From an uncultured Pseudomonadota bacterium (GTDB taxonomy: Bacteria > Myxococcota_A > Bradymonadia > Bradymonadales > Bradymonadaceae): 64,000 nucleotides of DNA. A model generated the notes under the pieces. The model was not told where the DNA came from. It did not search any database and saw only the letters and a list, made by a program, of their open reading frames with translations. Positions 1 to 8,097 of this stretch are shown in pieces; within the stretch, counting starts at the first letter, position 1; each line of letters starts with the position of its first letter. A program made the position numbers and the translations under genes. The DNA lies in assembly GCA_913057905.1 (NCBI GenBank), contig CAJXPB010000001.1, forward strand, positions 744,001-808,000, read 5' to 3'.

Positions 1-1274
1 TTGCCCGCCACGTTTAACACTTCGTGCGGCTGGAGGGTCGTGGTGATCTGTCCCTGAGAATCGGGGCCCTGGATGCGACCGTCCGAAGTCGGGTACAGCG
101 CCTCACCGTAGCTGACCCCGGACTTGTTCGGCTCCGGGACCTGGACGGTCACCTGCGTGTCGGGCTCGGTCGCCATGACCGACACCGTAGCCGACTGAGG
201 ATCGTCGCCCTCGCGCCGGCCCGGGCTGTCCCAGTTCGGATAGCCCATCATCATGTAGTTGCCCGACAGGGCGCTGGTCGGCATCAGGAGACTCGCGTCA
301 TTGGTGTAGTTGTAATTGCAGCAGTACGGATTGAACTGATAGGCGACGACCGGCTGACTCGACTCCACCCGATAGGCCTTCTCGGTGAGGGACGTCTCGC
401 CGAAGGGAACTTGACGTTGCGGCATAATCAGCGTCAGCAACGATCCTGGGGGCATCGGCACATTGACGAGTTCGCGGTCGATCGGGCCGAGCAGGCGGTT
501 TCCATTCTGATCGAGAAGCTCCGACTCCACGGTCTGGGGAACCACATCCGGTGTGCGTGCCTCGGTAAAGACCTCCCGAGATCCGACCGGCACTGCCGGG
601 GTGTCCTCATCCTTCCAGACGGTCACCTCCGCCTGGTAGGTATCCGACGGGTTCGACAGAACAATGGCGAATGGCGGCCGCTTATTCATTGGAATCGGAT
701 CGCCGCTGACGCTGTCGTTGAACAGAAGGTGATTTTCAAGTTCGACTGCCCAGTATTCGCACCCGATGTAGCTGTTCGTCTGAGCGGCGTTCTGGCACCG
801 GTTCAGGCACCGGCCGTCCTGGCACTGTTCGCCCTCACCGCACGGCTGCTGAGACACAAATTCGGTCCCCTCTTCGTTGCAGACCACCGGTGTGTTGTCC
901 TCACAGCGCCGGTCGGTATTGGGGATACACGAGACTTCCACGCACTCCGCGTTCCGGCAGACCGTACTCGGCGGGCAGGAGCCCGGTTCTTCGCCGGTGC
1001 CGTCATCCGGACACTGAAGGATGCTCTGAGTATTCTGGCGCTCGCAGGCGATCACCTCGCCGGGCTCGCACGGCCTGCCTTCGTCGGCGTCGGACTCAGT
1101 ATCGCCGGATCCGTCGGCCACCGTATCGGAGGTATCGGCCGCGTCGGCCACATCTCCGCCCGACGCATCCGGATTCGTGTTCGACGTATCGTCGCATGCG
1201 AACGTGCCCGCCACCACTGCTACGCAGAAGGCGAAGGCCAGAGGCCGGAGCAACTTGTGCGCGGAAATCGTCAT
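1..1274 (-). CDS. Surface lipoprotein with IgGFc-binding-type domain (C-terminus beyond the window)
   Basis: The reverse strand is open from an ATG at 1274 to the left edge, giving at least 424 residues. The N-terminus has a hydrophobic stretch (about residues 12-26) ending in Cys27, a plausible lipoprotein signal, followed by a low-complexity Asp/Ser/Thr linker and a Cys-rich segment (about 50-120). The rest resembles the IgGFc-binding-protein N-terminal domain common in myxobacterial and bradymonad surface proteins. Typical phrases are PFAIVLSNPSDTYQAEVTVW, YRVESSQPVVAYQFNPYCC and DASLLMPTSALSGNY. This family is extracellular and its role in bacteria is unknown; a surface or adhesion role is inference. 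The large forward ORF over the same bases is an antisense shadow. The gene is truncated only by the window edge. Confidence 0.85.
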   Translation of the reverse strand, partial: MTISAHKLLRPLAFAFCVAVVAGTFACDDTSNTNPDASGGDVADAADTSDTVADGSGDTESDADEGRPCEPGEVIACERQNTQSILQCPDDGTGEEPGSCPPSTVCRNAECVEVSCIPNTDRRCEDNTPVVCNEEGTEFVSQQPCGEGEQCQDGRCLNRCQNAAQTNSYIGCEYWAVELENHLLFNDSVSGDPIPMNKRPPFAIVLSNPSDTYQAEVTVWKDEDTPAVPVGSREVFTEARTPDVVPQTVESELLDQNGNRLLGPIDRELVNVPMPPGSLLTLIMPQRQVPFGETSLTEKAYRVESSQPVVAYQFNPYCCNYNYTNDASLLMPTSALSGNYMMMGYPNWDSPGRREGDDPQSATVSVMATEPDTQVTVQVPEPNKSGVSYGEALYPTSDGRIQGPDSQGQITTTLQPHEVLNVAG

Positions 1275-1356
1275 CGGCGTTCTCGACAACTTGAGATAAA
1301 GATACAACTCAGGAGGGCCCGAGTATCAGCTCGCGACAATTATACACAGATCCCCA

Positions 1357-2178
1357 TCACTTATCAGATGCAGTTTCTTCCTGCCCCGATTTGGAGGGAG
1401 GACGCCAGGGCTCTTCGCCGTCGGCATTGCTGCCGCAGGGATGCTCGTAGCCGGAGTGCCAAACTCGGAAACTGTCGAAGGCCTCGTGCAGGGCCACCAG
1501 CGATCGATCTCGGCGTCGGGCGGGCGGCTTGTCTTCGTCTTCCCAGTCGCCGATGCCGTCCAGGCTGACTCCCGTTCCGGCATCGGTCCTCGGGCCGACG
1601 TCTTCGCCGCCCTCCTGGAGTCGGCGAGCCAACTGTTCGACGAGGATGTCCTCCAGGATCAAGAACTCGTTGGTCGTGTACTCAAACCACCTCTCCAGCT
1701 CCTTTTCGGAGCGGTCGAACCGAAGGGCCGCCTTGTCGGACAGCTCCTCCACATCGTTGAGACGTCTCTTCAGGGTTCGTAAATCGGACAGGACGGCCCG
1801 CGTCTGGTCGCGGCCCCCATCCGGGACGACCGACTCCAACTGCGGCTCCAGGGCGAAAAACCGATTCTGAATATCCGTGACTTCGGCGATCATCTGACGA
1901 CACTGCGGGTCGTCGGTCCGATCGAGATTCTTCTGAGCCGCCTCTTTCATTTCCGCCTCCGACGGCTCGGGGACCAGCAGTGTGTCGCGAAACTGGATCA
2001 ACAACAAAACTGCGCCGACGATCAACGCGATCGCGACCACTCCGACGATCAGGCCGAATCGCTTGCGACTCGACTCGGCAGATTCCAATTCCGCCACCGC
2101 TTGGTCCAATTCGGTGTCGGTCTGATCCTCGCCAGTCTCGGGGGATGGGCCGTCCTCGAACTCCGGGTCATTGGCCAT
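1357..2178 (-). CDS. Hypothetical single-pass membrane protein
   Basis: A 273-residue protein I do not recognise. An acidic N-terminal tail (residues 1-38) precedes one strongly hydrophobic helix (about 42-63, FGLIVGVVAIALIVGAVLLL). A long charged, helical, probably periplasmic region follows (about 70-190), with a low-complexity C-terminus rich in Asp, Glu, Arg and Pro. The N-in topology with Arg/Lys before the helix suggests a signal-anchored inner-membrane protein with a coiled-coil-like domain outside. It lies downstream of, and in the same direction as, nothing obvious; its 5' side faces the 343-base gap shared with the rightward gene pair at 2522. Codon use fits a real gene; function unknown. 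Confidence 0.7.
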   Translation of the reverse strand: MANDPEFEDGPSPETGEDQTDTELDQAVAELESAESSRKRFGLIVGVVAIALIVGAVLLLIQFRDTLLVPEPSEAEMKEAAQKNLDRTDDPQCRQMIAEVTDIQNRFFALEPQLESVVPDGGRDQTRAVLSDLRTLKRRLNDVEELSDKAALRFDRSEKELERWFEYTTNEFLILEDILVEQLARRLQEGGEDVGPRTDAGTGVSLDGIGDWEDEDKPPARRRDRSLVALHEAFDSFRVWHSGYEHPCGSNADGEEPWRPPSKSGQEETASDK

Positions 2179-2521
2179 CTCAGTAGTTCTCCAGTGGAAA
2201 ATCCGACTCGACGTGTGCCTCGTTCGGGCACAATTTTGGGAATAACATCAGGGGCCAGACAGTACCAATCAAACCGCACCGGGCCGCGTCCAGAGACAAC
2301 AACAAGGCCAGGATGTTCCCGGATCGCTGAGACGAGTGGACGACACGCGTCCAGATACGGGCAAAATCCAACGTCTCTGAGCGTCCGTTGTTCATGCCGA
2401 ATCAATCTGCTATGCACGCACCGTTCTTACGGGATCTCCCGCGGAACGGAACCGACGACACTCGGTGTCATTCCAGCAAACTTTTATCCGTAGCGGTTGC
2501 GCCCTCAGCGGAGGACCAACT
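2179..2521. other. Intergenic region between divergent genes
   Basis: This 343-base gap separates the leftward gene starting at 2178 from the rightward gene starting at 2522, so it should hold promoters for both. I see no convincing sigma-70 pair, hairpin or RNA gene. The only distinct signal is the ribosome binding site CGGAGG at 2509-2514 for the rightward gene. A 71-codon reverse ORF at 2180-2395 ends one base before the ATG at 2178, but its composition does not look protein-coding. Confidence 0.5.
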
Positions 2522-3625
2522 TTGAACACAGAGACGTTTCTGAAGACTCACCTCGACGCCTCGGAACAGGAGATACCACGCCTGGTCGAGATGGCGCATG
2601 GTGCGCTCGACGAAGAAACCGACTATTCACCCGAGGACGATCCCGCGGACCGACTCTGGCGGTATCTCCAGTATCCTTACTATCTAGGCCTCTTTGCCCA
2701 GCGGGTCGTCGCAGCATACGGCATATCACCGGGGGTCAAAGAGAAACTCTGCCATGCCGTGCTCCAGGTCAACCTCAATCTGGAAAAAGGCCAGGAGCCC
2801 GGCCCGGGACTCTTTCAACTCGCCTCGTGGCTCGGCGAGAACGACCGCCTCACCAATGAGGATTACCGTGGCCTGCGGCGGGGCATCATCTGGCTCCCCC
2901 GATTGACCGACACTTACGAGGAGCCGCTCGAGTACATCCTTCCGGCCTGCCGCGGCGTCTTCGGCGACACGGACATCACCTACGACGAGAGCGTCGAACT
3001 GATCCTGATGATCCTGACCGCCAAGGAGGCCATCGGCGAGAAGGGTCGAGATATCTTCGACTTCATTCTCGAGCTCGACAGCCTCGGAGCCCAGCTCAAG
3101 CGCGATGTCTGCGACATCGTCGTCGAGAAGGCGATCCCCTTCCCGCGCGGTGAATTTGACCATCCACGACCGACCGACGCGGAGGAACAGGACCGTCTCA
3201 GCATCCGCTTCCAGCCGGGCTCGGTCCGACGACGAGCCGTCGTGTGGCTCGCCAAACTCGGCCGCGACCCACTCGAGTTGTTGAACACCCTGCTCAAGCC
3301 GAACACGGTCCGCGGGTACGGGGGCGACCACGTCGCCAGCGGTGCCCTGGACCTGCTGTCGGAGAAGTGGGAAGACCTCGAAGACGAGACGCGCATGGAC
3401 CTGCTCGAGAAGGCCGCCTCGCTCCCCGATACCTCCGTCCGAAAGCGAGCCTACATCCTCGGCGAAAAGAATATCGGGCGAGAGTTCCTGGAACAGTCTC
3501 TCGACGACAAGGCAAAGAGCCTTCGACACTGGGCCAGCGACCGTCTCCAGGCGCGCGATGAACGCGACGAGCCGCCGACCGCCGACGAGTTGCAGGAGGA
3601 GCTCGAGGAGCCCCTCGAAGACTGA
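2522..3625 (+). CDS. Hypothetical alpha-helical (HEAT-like) repeat protein
   Basis: A 367-residue soluble protein. I place the start at a TTG (2522) because CGGAGG lies seven bases upstream; the reading frame extends further 5' without such a signal. The protein is almost wholly helical and acidic. Its C-terminal third (about residues 230-350) has HEAT-like amphipathic helix pairs in which a segment such as SVRKRAYILGEKN alternates with acidic turns. There is no signal peptide and no catalytic motif. It is 12 bases upstream of the F1-ATPase-like gene and surely co-transcribed with it. A scaffold or partner role for that protein is inference. Family not recognised. Confidence 0.65.
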   Translation: MNTETFLKTHLDASEQEIPRLVEMAHGALDEETDYSPEDDPADRLWRYLQYPYYLGLFAQRVVAAYGISPGVKEKLCHAVLQVNLNLEKGQEPGPGLFQLASWLGENDRLTNEDYRGLRRGIIWLPRLTDTYEEPLEYILPACRGVFGDTDITYDESVELILMILTAKEAIGEKGRDIFDFILELDSLGAQLKRDVCDIVVEKAIPFPRGEFDHPRPTDAEEQDRLSIRFQPGSVRRRAVVWLAKLGRDPLELLNTLLKPNTVRGYGGDHVASGALDLLSEKWEDLEDETRMDLLEKAASLPDTSVRKRAYILGEKNIGREFLEQSLDDKAKSLRHWASDRLQARDERDEPPTADELQEELEEPLED

Positions 3626-3637
3626 GAAGGGGACGTC

Positions 3638-4783
3638 ATGGAGATCGACAACTACGAGTCTCGCCGGGATCGGATCGTCGAGTGCGCAGACCACTCGGCC
3701 GAGGTTCAGTTCGAGGAGAGCCCCCCGCCGGTTGGGACCGCCATCCGGGTCGGCAACGACGATGAGACCCTATGTGGCCGGCTGGCAGAACATCTGGGAA
3801 ATCGCCGTGCCGAGGTCATCTTTTCCGGAACCCCCGATGACGTGCAGCCCGGCGATCCGGTCGAAGACACCGGTCGACCGGCCGCCTTTCGACCGCCCGA
3901 CGAGACCGGGCATATGCGCCTCACCGTCGACTCCCTGACGCCTGAATCCGAAGATAGCATCCCCTTCGAGTGGACTCGACCGGATTTTGCAGATCTGGCT
4001 GCCTCGCGCCCCGCCGTCGCGGTGGGGGACGAGCTACTCGACATCTTTTCCCCGATCGCGGCCGGTGGACTCAATCTGGTCGTCGACGGACGGCCCTCCG
4101 AGAGCACCTATCCCGAACTGACTGCCCGGCTCGAAGAATCGCTCGGTGCCGACGTCACTATCTCTGTTGTCGGCCCCGAAGCGACCCCTCCGGATTGGGC
4201 GAATTTCATCGTAGACGCGCCCGCAGATGACTGGGGCGCCGCCATGGCGCTGCGGGCCGGCGTGTGTCTGGCCGCCCATGCGCGCGGCCGTGGCCGATCG
4301 GTGTTTTTTGCCGGCCGTCTCCCCGCCCCGCGCGGCGCCTCCCCGACGGAGGGTCGGCCGTCGGAGTCTCAAAGAGCCACCGGCGCGTCGATGCAATCCT
4401 TGATCAACCGCATCGGCGACGGGCTCCTCTCGGTCGATGGCACGTCGATCACCAGTCTACTTCAACTTCCCGTGACCGCCGAACTGGAAGGCCTTGAATC
4501 GATCATCGAGACACTCGGAATCGGTGAATCCGACGCGCAGATCGTGATAGGAAACGACGGATGCTACCGCCCCGAACGCTCGACGAGTGATGCGGATCGC
4601 GACGCCCCTGCCCGGCAACATGAAACGGAGAAGCGTCGAACACTTCGACGAGCGGCCGAACTGCAACAGAAGCGAGCGATCTGGGGAGACGATGAACTCG
4701 ACCCGGAGGAACTCGACATCATTCGCCGCGCCGAATCCTGGCGTCGCCCGCTGTTTTGCGACACGGTCCCCCCGCAATCCTGA
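3638..4783 (+). CDS. Degenerate F1-ATPase beta/alpha-type protein (predicted pseudo-ATPase)
   Basis: A 381-residue protein that follows the F1/V1 ATPase catalytic-subunit plan but has lost the nucleotide site. An N-terminal barrel-like part ends with DDVQPGDPVEDTGRPAAF (68-84), matching the 'GL.RG..V.DTG.PI' hallmark. VGDELLDIFSPIAAGG (129-144) matches the '..ID.L.PI.RGQ' segment. The P-loop is replaced by DGRPSESTYPEL (150-161), with no GxxxxGKT. Walker B is replaced by SVFFAGRL (221-228). GTSITSLLQLPV (268-279) matches 'GSITS.Q...VP'. The helical C-terminus has DELDPEEL (352-359) followed by IIRRAESWRRPLF, echoing the DELSEED motif and '..RA..IQRFLSQPF'. AAGGGG at 3626-3632 is the SD for the ATG. 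Homology is inferred by eye; ATP hydrolysis is very unlikely. It is co-transcribed with the helical-repeat gene upstream. Confidence 0.75.
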   Translation: MEIDNYESRRDRIVECADHSAEVQFEESPPPVGTAIRVGNDDETLCGRLAEHLGNRRAEVIFSGTPDDVQPGDPVEDTGRPAAFRPPDETGHMRLTVDSLTPESEDSIPFEWTRPDFADLAASRPAVAVGDELLDIFSPIAAGGLNLVVDGRPSESTYPELTARLEESLGADVTISVVGPEATPPDWANFIVDAPADDWGAAMALRAGVCLAAHARGRGRSVFFAGRLPAPRGASPTEGRPSESQRATGASMQSLINRIGDGLLSVDGTSITSLLQLPVTAELEGLESIIETLGIGESDAQIVIGNDGCYRPERSTSDADRDAPARQHETEKRRTLRRAAELQQKRAIWGDDELDPEELDIIRRAESWRRPLFCDTVPPQS

Positions 4784-6595
4784 TCACGCGGCATTCCGGC
4801 CGATGGGGACCGAGTCATCGTAGAGTCGCGAGAGATCATCGCCGTAGGCGGCCATGATATTTCGCCGCTTCAGCTTCAGCGTCGGGGTCAGCATTTCGTT
4901 GTCGGTACTGAATTCCTCGGCGGTCAACACAAAGTCTTTGGGGAGTTCGTATGATTTGACCTCCTCGCCCCACTCCTCGAGCTCCCGTTCGAAGAGCTCT
5001 CGGACCCGTGGGTGATCGAGCAAGTCGTCGATCGAATCGAACTCCAAACCTTCGCCTTCGGCGTACTCCCGAAGAGATTCTCCGTCGGCCACGATGACCG
5101 CAACGTTATACGGGCACCCCGTCCCCTCGATCATGATTTGATCGATGTACGGCGACAACTTGAGCTGTTCTTCGACTGGCGCCGGCACCACGTATTTCCC
5201 GTTCTCGAGTTTGTACTGTTCTTTGACTCGACCGAGGATCCAGACGAATCCGTCGTCGTCGATCCGGCCGAGATCCCCGGTGTGGAATGTCCCGTCGTCG
5301 TCCAGGACCTGGTCGGTCTGCTCGGGGAGGTTGTGGTAGCCCTGCATGACGATCGGGCCATTGATGCAGATCTCACCGATGTCGTCGTCGTACCCTTCGA
5401 CCGGTCGGATCGAGATATCGACGCCCGGGAGTGGCCGACCGACGCTGCCGATTTTTCGGGCCCCTGGTGCGTTGCAGGCAGCGACCGGGGAGGTCTCGGT
5501 CAACCCGTAGCCCTCGTAGACCTCGATGTGGAGGTTGTCGATAAACTTGGCGACCTCCGGCGACAGCGCGGCCCCGCCGCTGATCGCCCACCTGAGTCGG
5601 CCGCCGAGCTTTTCACGCACGCCGCTGAAGATCAGCTTGTCGAAGACGCTATCGAGCATTCGCGTCCAGGCCCCCGCGTTCCCACCGTCTTCGGTCTGAT
5701 CGCGCAGGCGATTCGAATTGTTCATCGCCATGCTGAACAGCTTCTTCTTCAGGCCGCTTCCCTGGCGAATCTGTTTGTGCACGGCATCGTAGATCTTGTT
5801 GAAGATCCGTGGCACCGCCATCAGGATCGTCGGACGCACCTCGGCGGCATTCGCCAGAATCGTGTCGACACTCTCGACCAACCCCAGTGACGCCCCCTTC
5901 GAGATCAGGCCGTGAAGCTCCGCCGTCTGACCGAAACTGTGGGCCCACGGCAGGAAACTGAGGCTTACGTCGGACGATTCGATGGGCATCACATCCAACG
6001 TCGCCTGGATGTCCGAACAGAGATTCCAGTGACTCAGCAGCACGCCCTTCGGCTTTCCCGTCGTCCCGGAGGTGTAGATAAACCCGGCGATATCGTCCTT
6101 ATCCGGGTAGTTCGGTGACACCGGTTCGGCCCGTCCCGCCTCCAGGACCCCCGACCAGGCATCGTCGTCCTCACGCGGCCCATCGAGGAAGATGACCCGT
6201 TCCAGGGTGTCGATCTCGTCGATCCAGGGGCTGACCTCCTCGTAGATCTCCTGGTCGGCAACGACGGCGATCTTTGCGCCACTGTCCTCCAGGATGTAGC
6301 GCCAGTCCTTGGGATTCTGGTCTTCGTACATCGGACAGAATTTGGCCGACAACCCGAATGTGGCGTAACAACAGGCCGCCCACTCGACGCTGTTGTCGGC
6401 GATAATGGCCACCGTATCCTCGCGCTCGATGCCCAGATCGGCCAGGCCGCCGCGGGCGGCGTCCACGAGCTCACCGAATTCATCGTAGGTGATCCACTCG
6501 TAGCGGCCGCCCTGTTTTGTCCCGAAGATCGGGTTGGAACCATGCGCCTCGATGCTCTGCTCGAGCATCTCCACCAACGTTTCGTAACGTGCCAT
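4784..6595 (-). CDS. Long-chain-fatty-acid--CoA ligase (AMP-forming, FadD15-like)
   Basis: A 603-residue member of the ANL adenylating superfamily, which activates long-chain fatty acids to acyl-CoA through an acyl-adenylate. The P-loop-like A3 motif YTSGTTGKPKGVLLSH lies near residue 175. YEGYGLTETSP (A5) is near 365, HTGDLGRIDDDGFVWILGR (A7/A8) near 445-465, and the catalytic-lysine region is in the C-terminal small domain. Length fits the bacterial FadD15/ACSL group, which is longer than E. coli FadD. No signal peptide; cytosolic or membrane-associated. Its stop abuts that of the F1-like gene (convergent, no gap). It may feed beta-oxidation (an acyl-CoA dehydrogenase is at 31.5-33.2 kb) or supply acyl groups for the sphingolipid block at 9.7-12.7 kb; neither is shown by the sequence. 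Confidence 0.93.
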   Translation of the reverse strand: MARYETLVEMLEQSIEAHGSNPIFGTKQGGRYEWITYDEFGELVDAARGGLADLGIEREDTVAIIADNSVEWAACCYATFGLSAKFCPMYEDQNPKDWRYILEDSGAKIAVVADQEIYEEVSPWIDEIDTLERVIFLDGPREDDDAWSGVLEAGRAEPVSPNYPDKDDIAGFIYTSGTTGKPKGVLLSHWNLCSDIQATLDVMPIESSDVSLSFLPWAHSFGQTAELHGLISKGASLGLVESVDTILANAAEVRPTILMAVPRIFNKIYDAVHKQIRQGSGLKKKLFSMAMNNSNRLRDQTEDGGNAGAWTRMLDSVFDKLIFSGVREKLGGRLRWAISGGAALSPEVAKFIDNLHIEVYEGYGLTETSPVAACNAPGARKIGSVGRPLPGVDISIRPVEGYDDDIGEICINGPIVMQGYHNLPEQTDQVLDDDGTFHTGDLGRIDDDGFVWILGRVKEQYKLENGKYVVPAPVEEQLKLSPYIDQIMIEGTGCPYNVAVIVADGESLREYAEGEGLEFDSIDDLLDHPRVRELFERELEEWGEEVKSYELPKDFVLTAEEFSTDNEMLTPTLKLKRRNIMAAYGDDLSRLYDDSVPIGRNAA

Positions 6596-6715
6596 GATGT
6601 GCTCCGCCCGGAGGCTAGAAGAAGTGCCTTGGATAACGCTTGCCGATCATCGCTAAAAAAGTATACCCGACAGAGGGTCTGTGCAACTTCTGAATCGCCC
6701 CAACCATAGGATATT

Positions 6716-8005
6716 TTGGCCGATTTTCACCATCCGCATGCCGTAGAATCCCTGGAAGAAGGGACGGAGGTCCACACCGCAGGGCGACTGTTTCGTCCAA
6801 ACGGGGACCTTGTGCTGGTCGATGCCCGAGGGAACGTACGCCTGGAGTCGGACGACGGCTCGCACCCGCCCGATCGCTCGCTGGTCCGGGTCGCCGGCGT
6901 GTGGTCCGGCGAGGCCATCGTACAGGCCGAGATCGAATGCGTGCGGGAACCGCAGGCCGACTCGTCTTTTTCGGTGCCCGACGCATTGGACTCGGCCCTG
7001 CAGCTACGTGCCGAGGCACGGGAGAGGTGCCGCCAGATCTTCGAAGCCCGCAATTTTCGCCACGTCGACACACCGCGCGTCGTCCCCGCCCCGGGCACGG
7101 ACCTCTACATCGACCCCATCCGACTCGCCGAGGACGGCACCGAAGGGCCGGCATGGCTCCATACCTCGCCGGAATTCGCCATGAAGCGCCTCCTCAGCGA
7201 GGGATGCACGCGCATCTGGCAGCACTGTCATGTCTGGCGCGGGGGCGAGCGGACCGAACGACACCACCCCGAATTTTCGATGCTCGAGTGGTACCGGGCC
7301 TGGGAGTCTTCCGGGGCGATCCTCGACGACGTCGAGACGATCGTCACCGATATCTGCGATGGCCAAGCTCACATCGCACAGAGTGAAGGCGGCGAGGTGC
7401 AGAGACGGTCCGTTCCGCTGGACCCGCCCTTCGAACGGGTCACCATGCAAGAGCTCGTCGACGATGTCTGCGAATTCGACCTTCTCGACGCACTGGACTA
7501 TTCGTCGCTTCGGCGTGCAGTCGCCGATGCCGGGCTGCTGGAGCGGTCCCTGGAGACGCGCCACCGGGAAGACGACGGCCGCTGGGATGAACTCTTCTTC
7601 GAGTTGATGGTTACCGAGCTGGAGCCGGCACTCAGGAAGATGGGAGCGGTCTTCGTGACCGAATGGCCGGCGCCGCTGGCGGTGCTGGCGAAGAAATATG
7701 ACGACGATCCCCGGGTCGCCGAGCGTTTCGAGCTGTTCGTCGGCGGACTCGAACTGGCGAACGGGTTCGTCGAGTTGACCGACGCCGACGAACAACGTAG
7801 GCGCTTCGAAGGCGAGAAGGCCGAACGCGACCAGATGGGCAAGCCTCGATTGCCCGTGCCCGAACGCTTTCTTCAATCCCTGCGTTACGGCATGCCGCCG
7901 TCGGCCGGGGTCGCCCTGGGATTCGACCGACTCCTGATGGCAGCGTGCGGGGCGCCCACCCTGGCGCACGTCAACCCGTTTATCGACCCGAAGACGAATC
8001 CTTGA
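6716..8005 (+). CDS. epmA: EF-P lysine ligase-like protein (EpmA/GenX/PoxA family) with N-terminal OB-like domain
   Basis: A 429-residue class II lysyl-tRNA-synthetase-like enzyme, read from a TTG at 6716. Motif 2 is VWRGGERTERHHPEFSMLEW and motif 3 is GVALGFDRLLMAACG near the C-terminus. ERFELFVGGLELANGFVELT and the '(D)ERFL..L..GMP..AGVALG' phrase are typical of EpmA, which ligates beta-lysine to a conserved lysine of elongation factor P. E. coli EpmA is about 325 residues with no anticodon domain. Here about 90 extra N-terminal residues form a short OB-like beta domain (about 12-80). The next gene is a class I LysRS, which covers ordinary tRNA charging and argues that this protein is not the main LysRS. 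EF-P and EpmB genes are not in the window. Confidence 0.85.
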   Translation: MADFHHPHAVESLEEGTEVHTAGRLFRPNGDLVLVDARGNVRLESDDGSHPPDRSLVRVAGVWSGEAIVQAEIECVREPQADSSFSVPDALDSALQLRAEARERCRQIFEARNFRHVDTPRVVPAPGTDLYIDPIRLAEDGTEGPAWLHTSPEFAMKRLLSEGCTRIWQHCHVWRGGERTERHHPEFSMLEWYRAWESSGAILDDVETIVTDICDGQAHIAQSEGGEVQRRSVPLDPPFERVTMQELVDDVCEFDLLDALDYSSLRRAVADAGLLERSLETRHREDDGRWDELFFELMVTELEPALRKMGAVFVTEWPAPLAVLAKKYDDDPRVAERFELFVGGLELANGFVELTDADEQRRRFEGEKAERDQMGKPRLPVPERFLQSLRYGMPPSAGVALGFDRLLMAACGAPTLAHVNPFIDPKTNP

Positions 8006-8097
8006 AATCGTCGGGTCGGCCTTCTACACACGGCGCCTGACACGAGACTGCAGCCCGGCTCCAGACTGTCATCTTTCCTGCGCTCGCGAGGCCCTCA

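Noticed and set aside
24-1568. Long forward ORF of 514 codons at the left edge
   Set aside because: Its translation is Arg-rich and shows no family pattern, while the reverse strand over the same bases encodes a clear IgGFc-binding-type lipoprotein.
2180-2395. Reverse ORF of 71 codons just upstream of the gene at 1357-2178
   Set aside because: It ends one base before the next ATG, which looks operon-like, but its composition and lack of any RBS or motif make coding unlikely; it lies in an expected promoter gap.
5012-5890. Forward ORF of 292 codons inside the acyl-CoA ligase gene
   Set aside because: Antisense shadow of a well-conserved enzyme; the Asp/Val-rich translation reflects reversed Asp/Glu codons.
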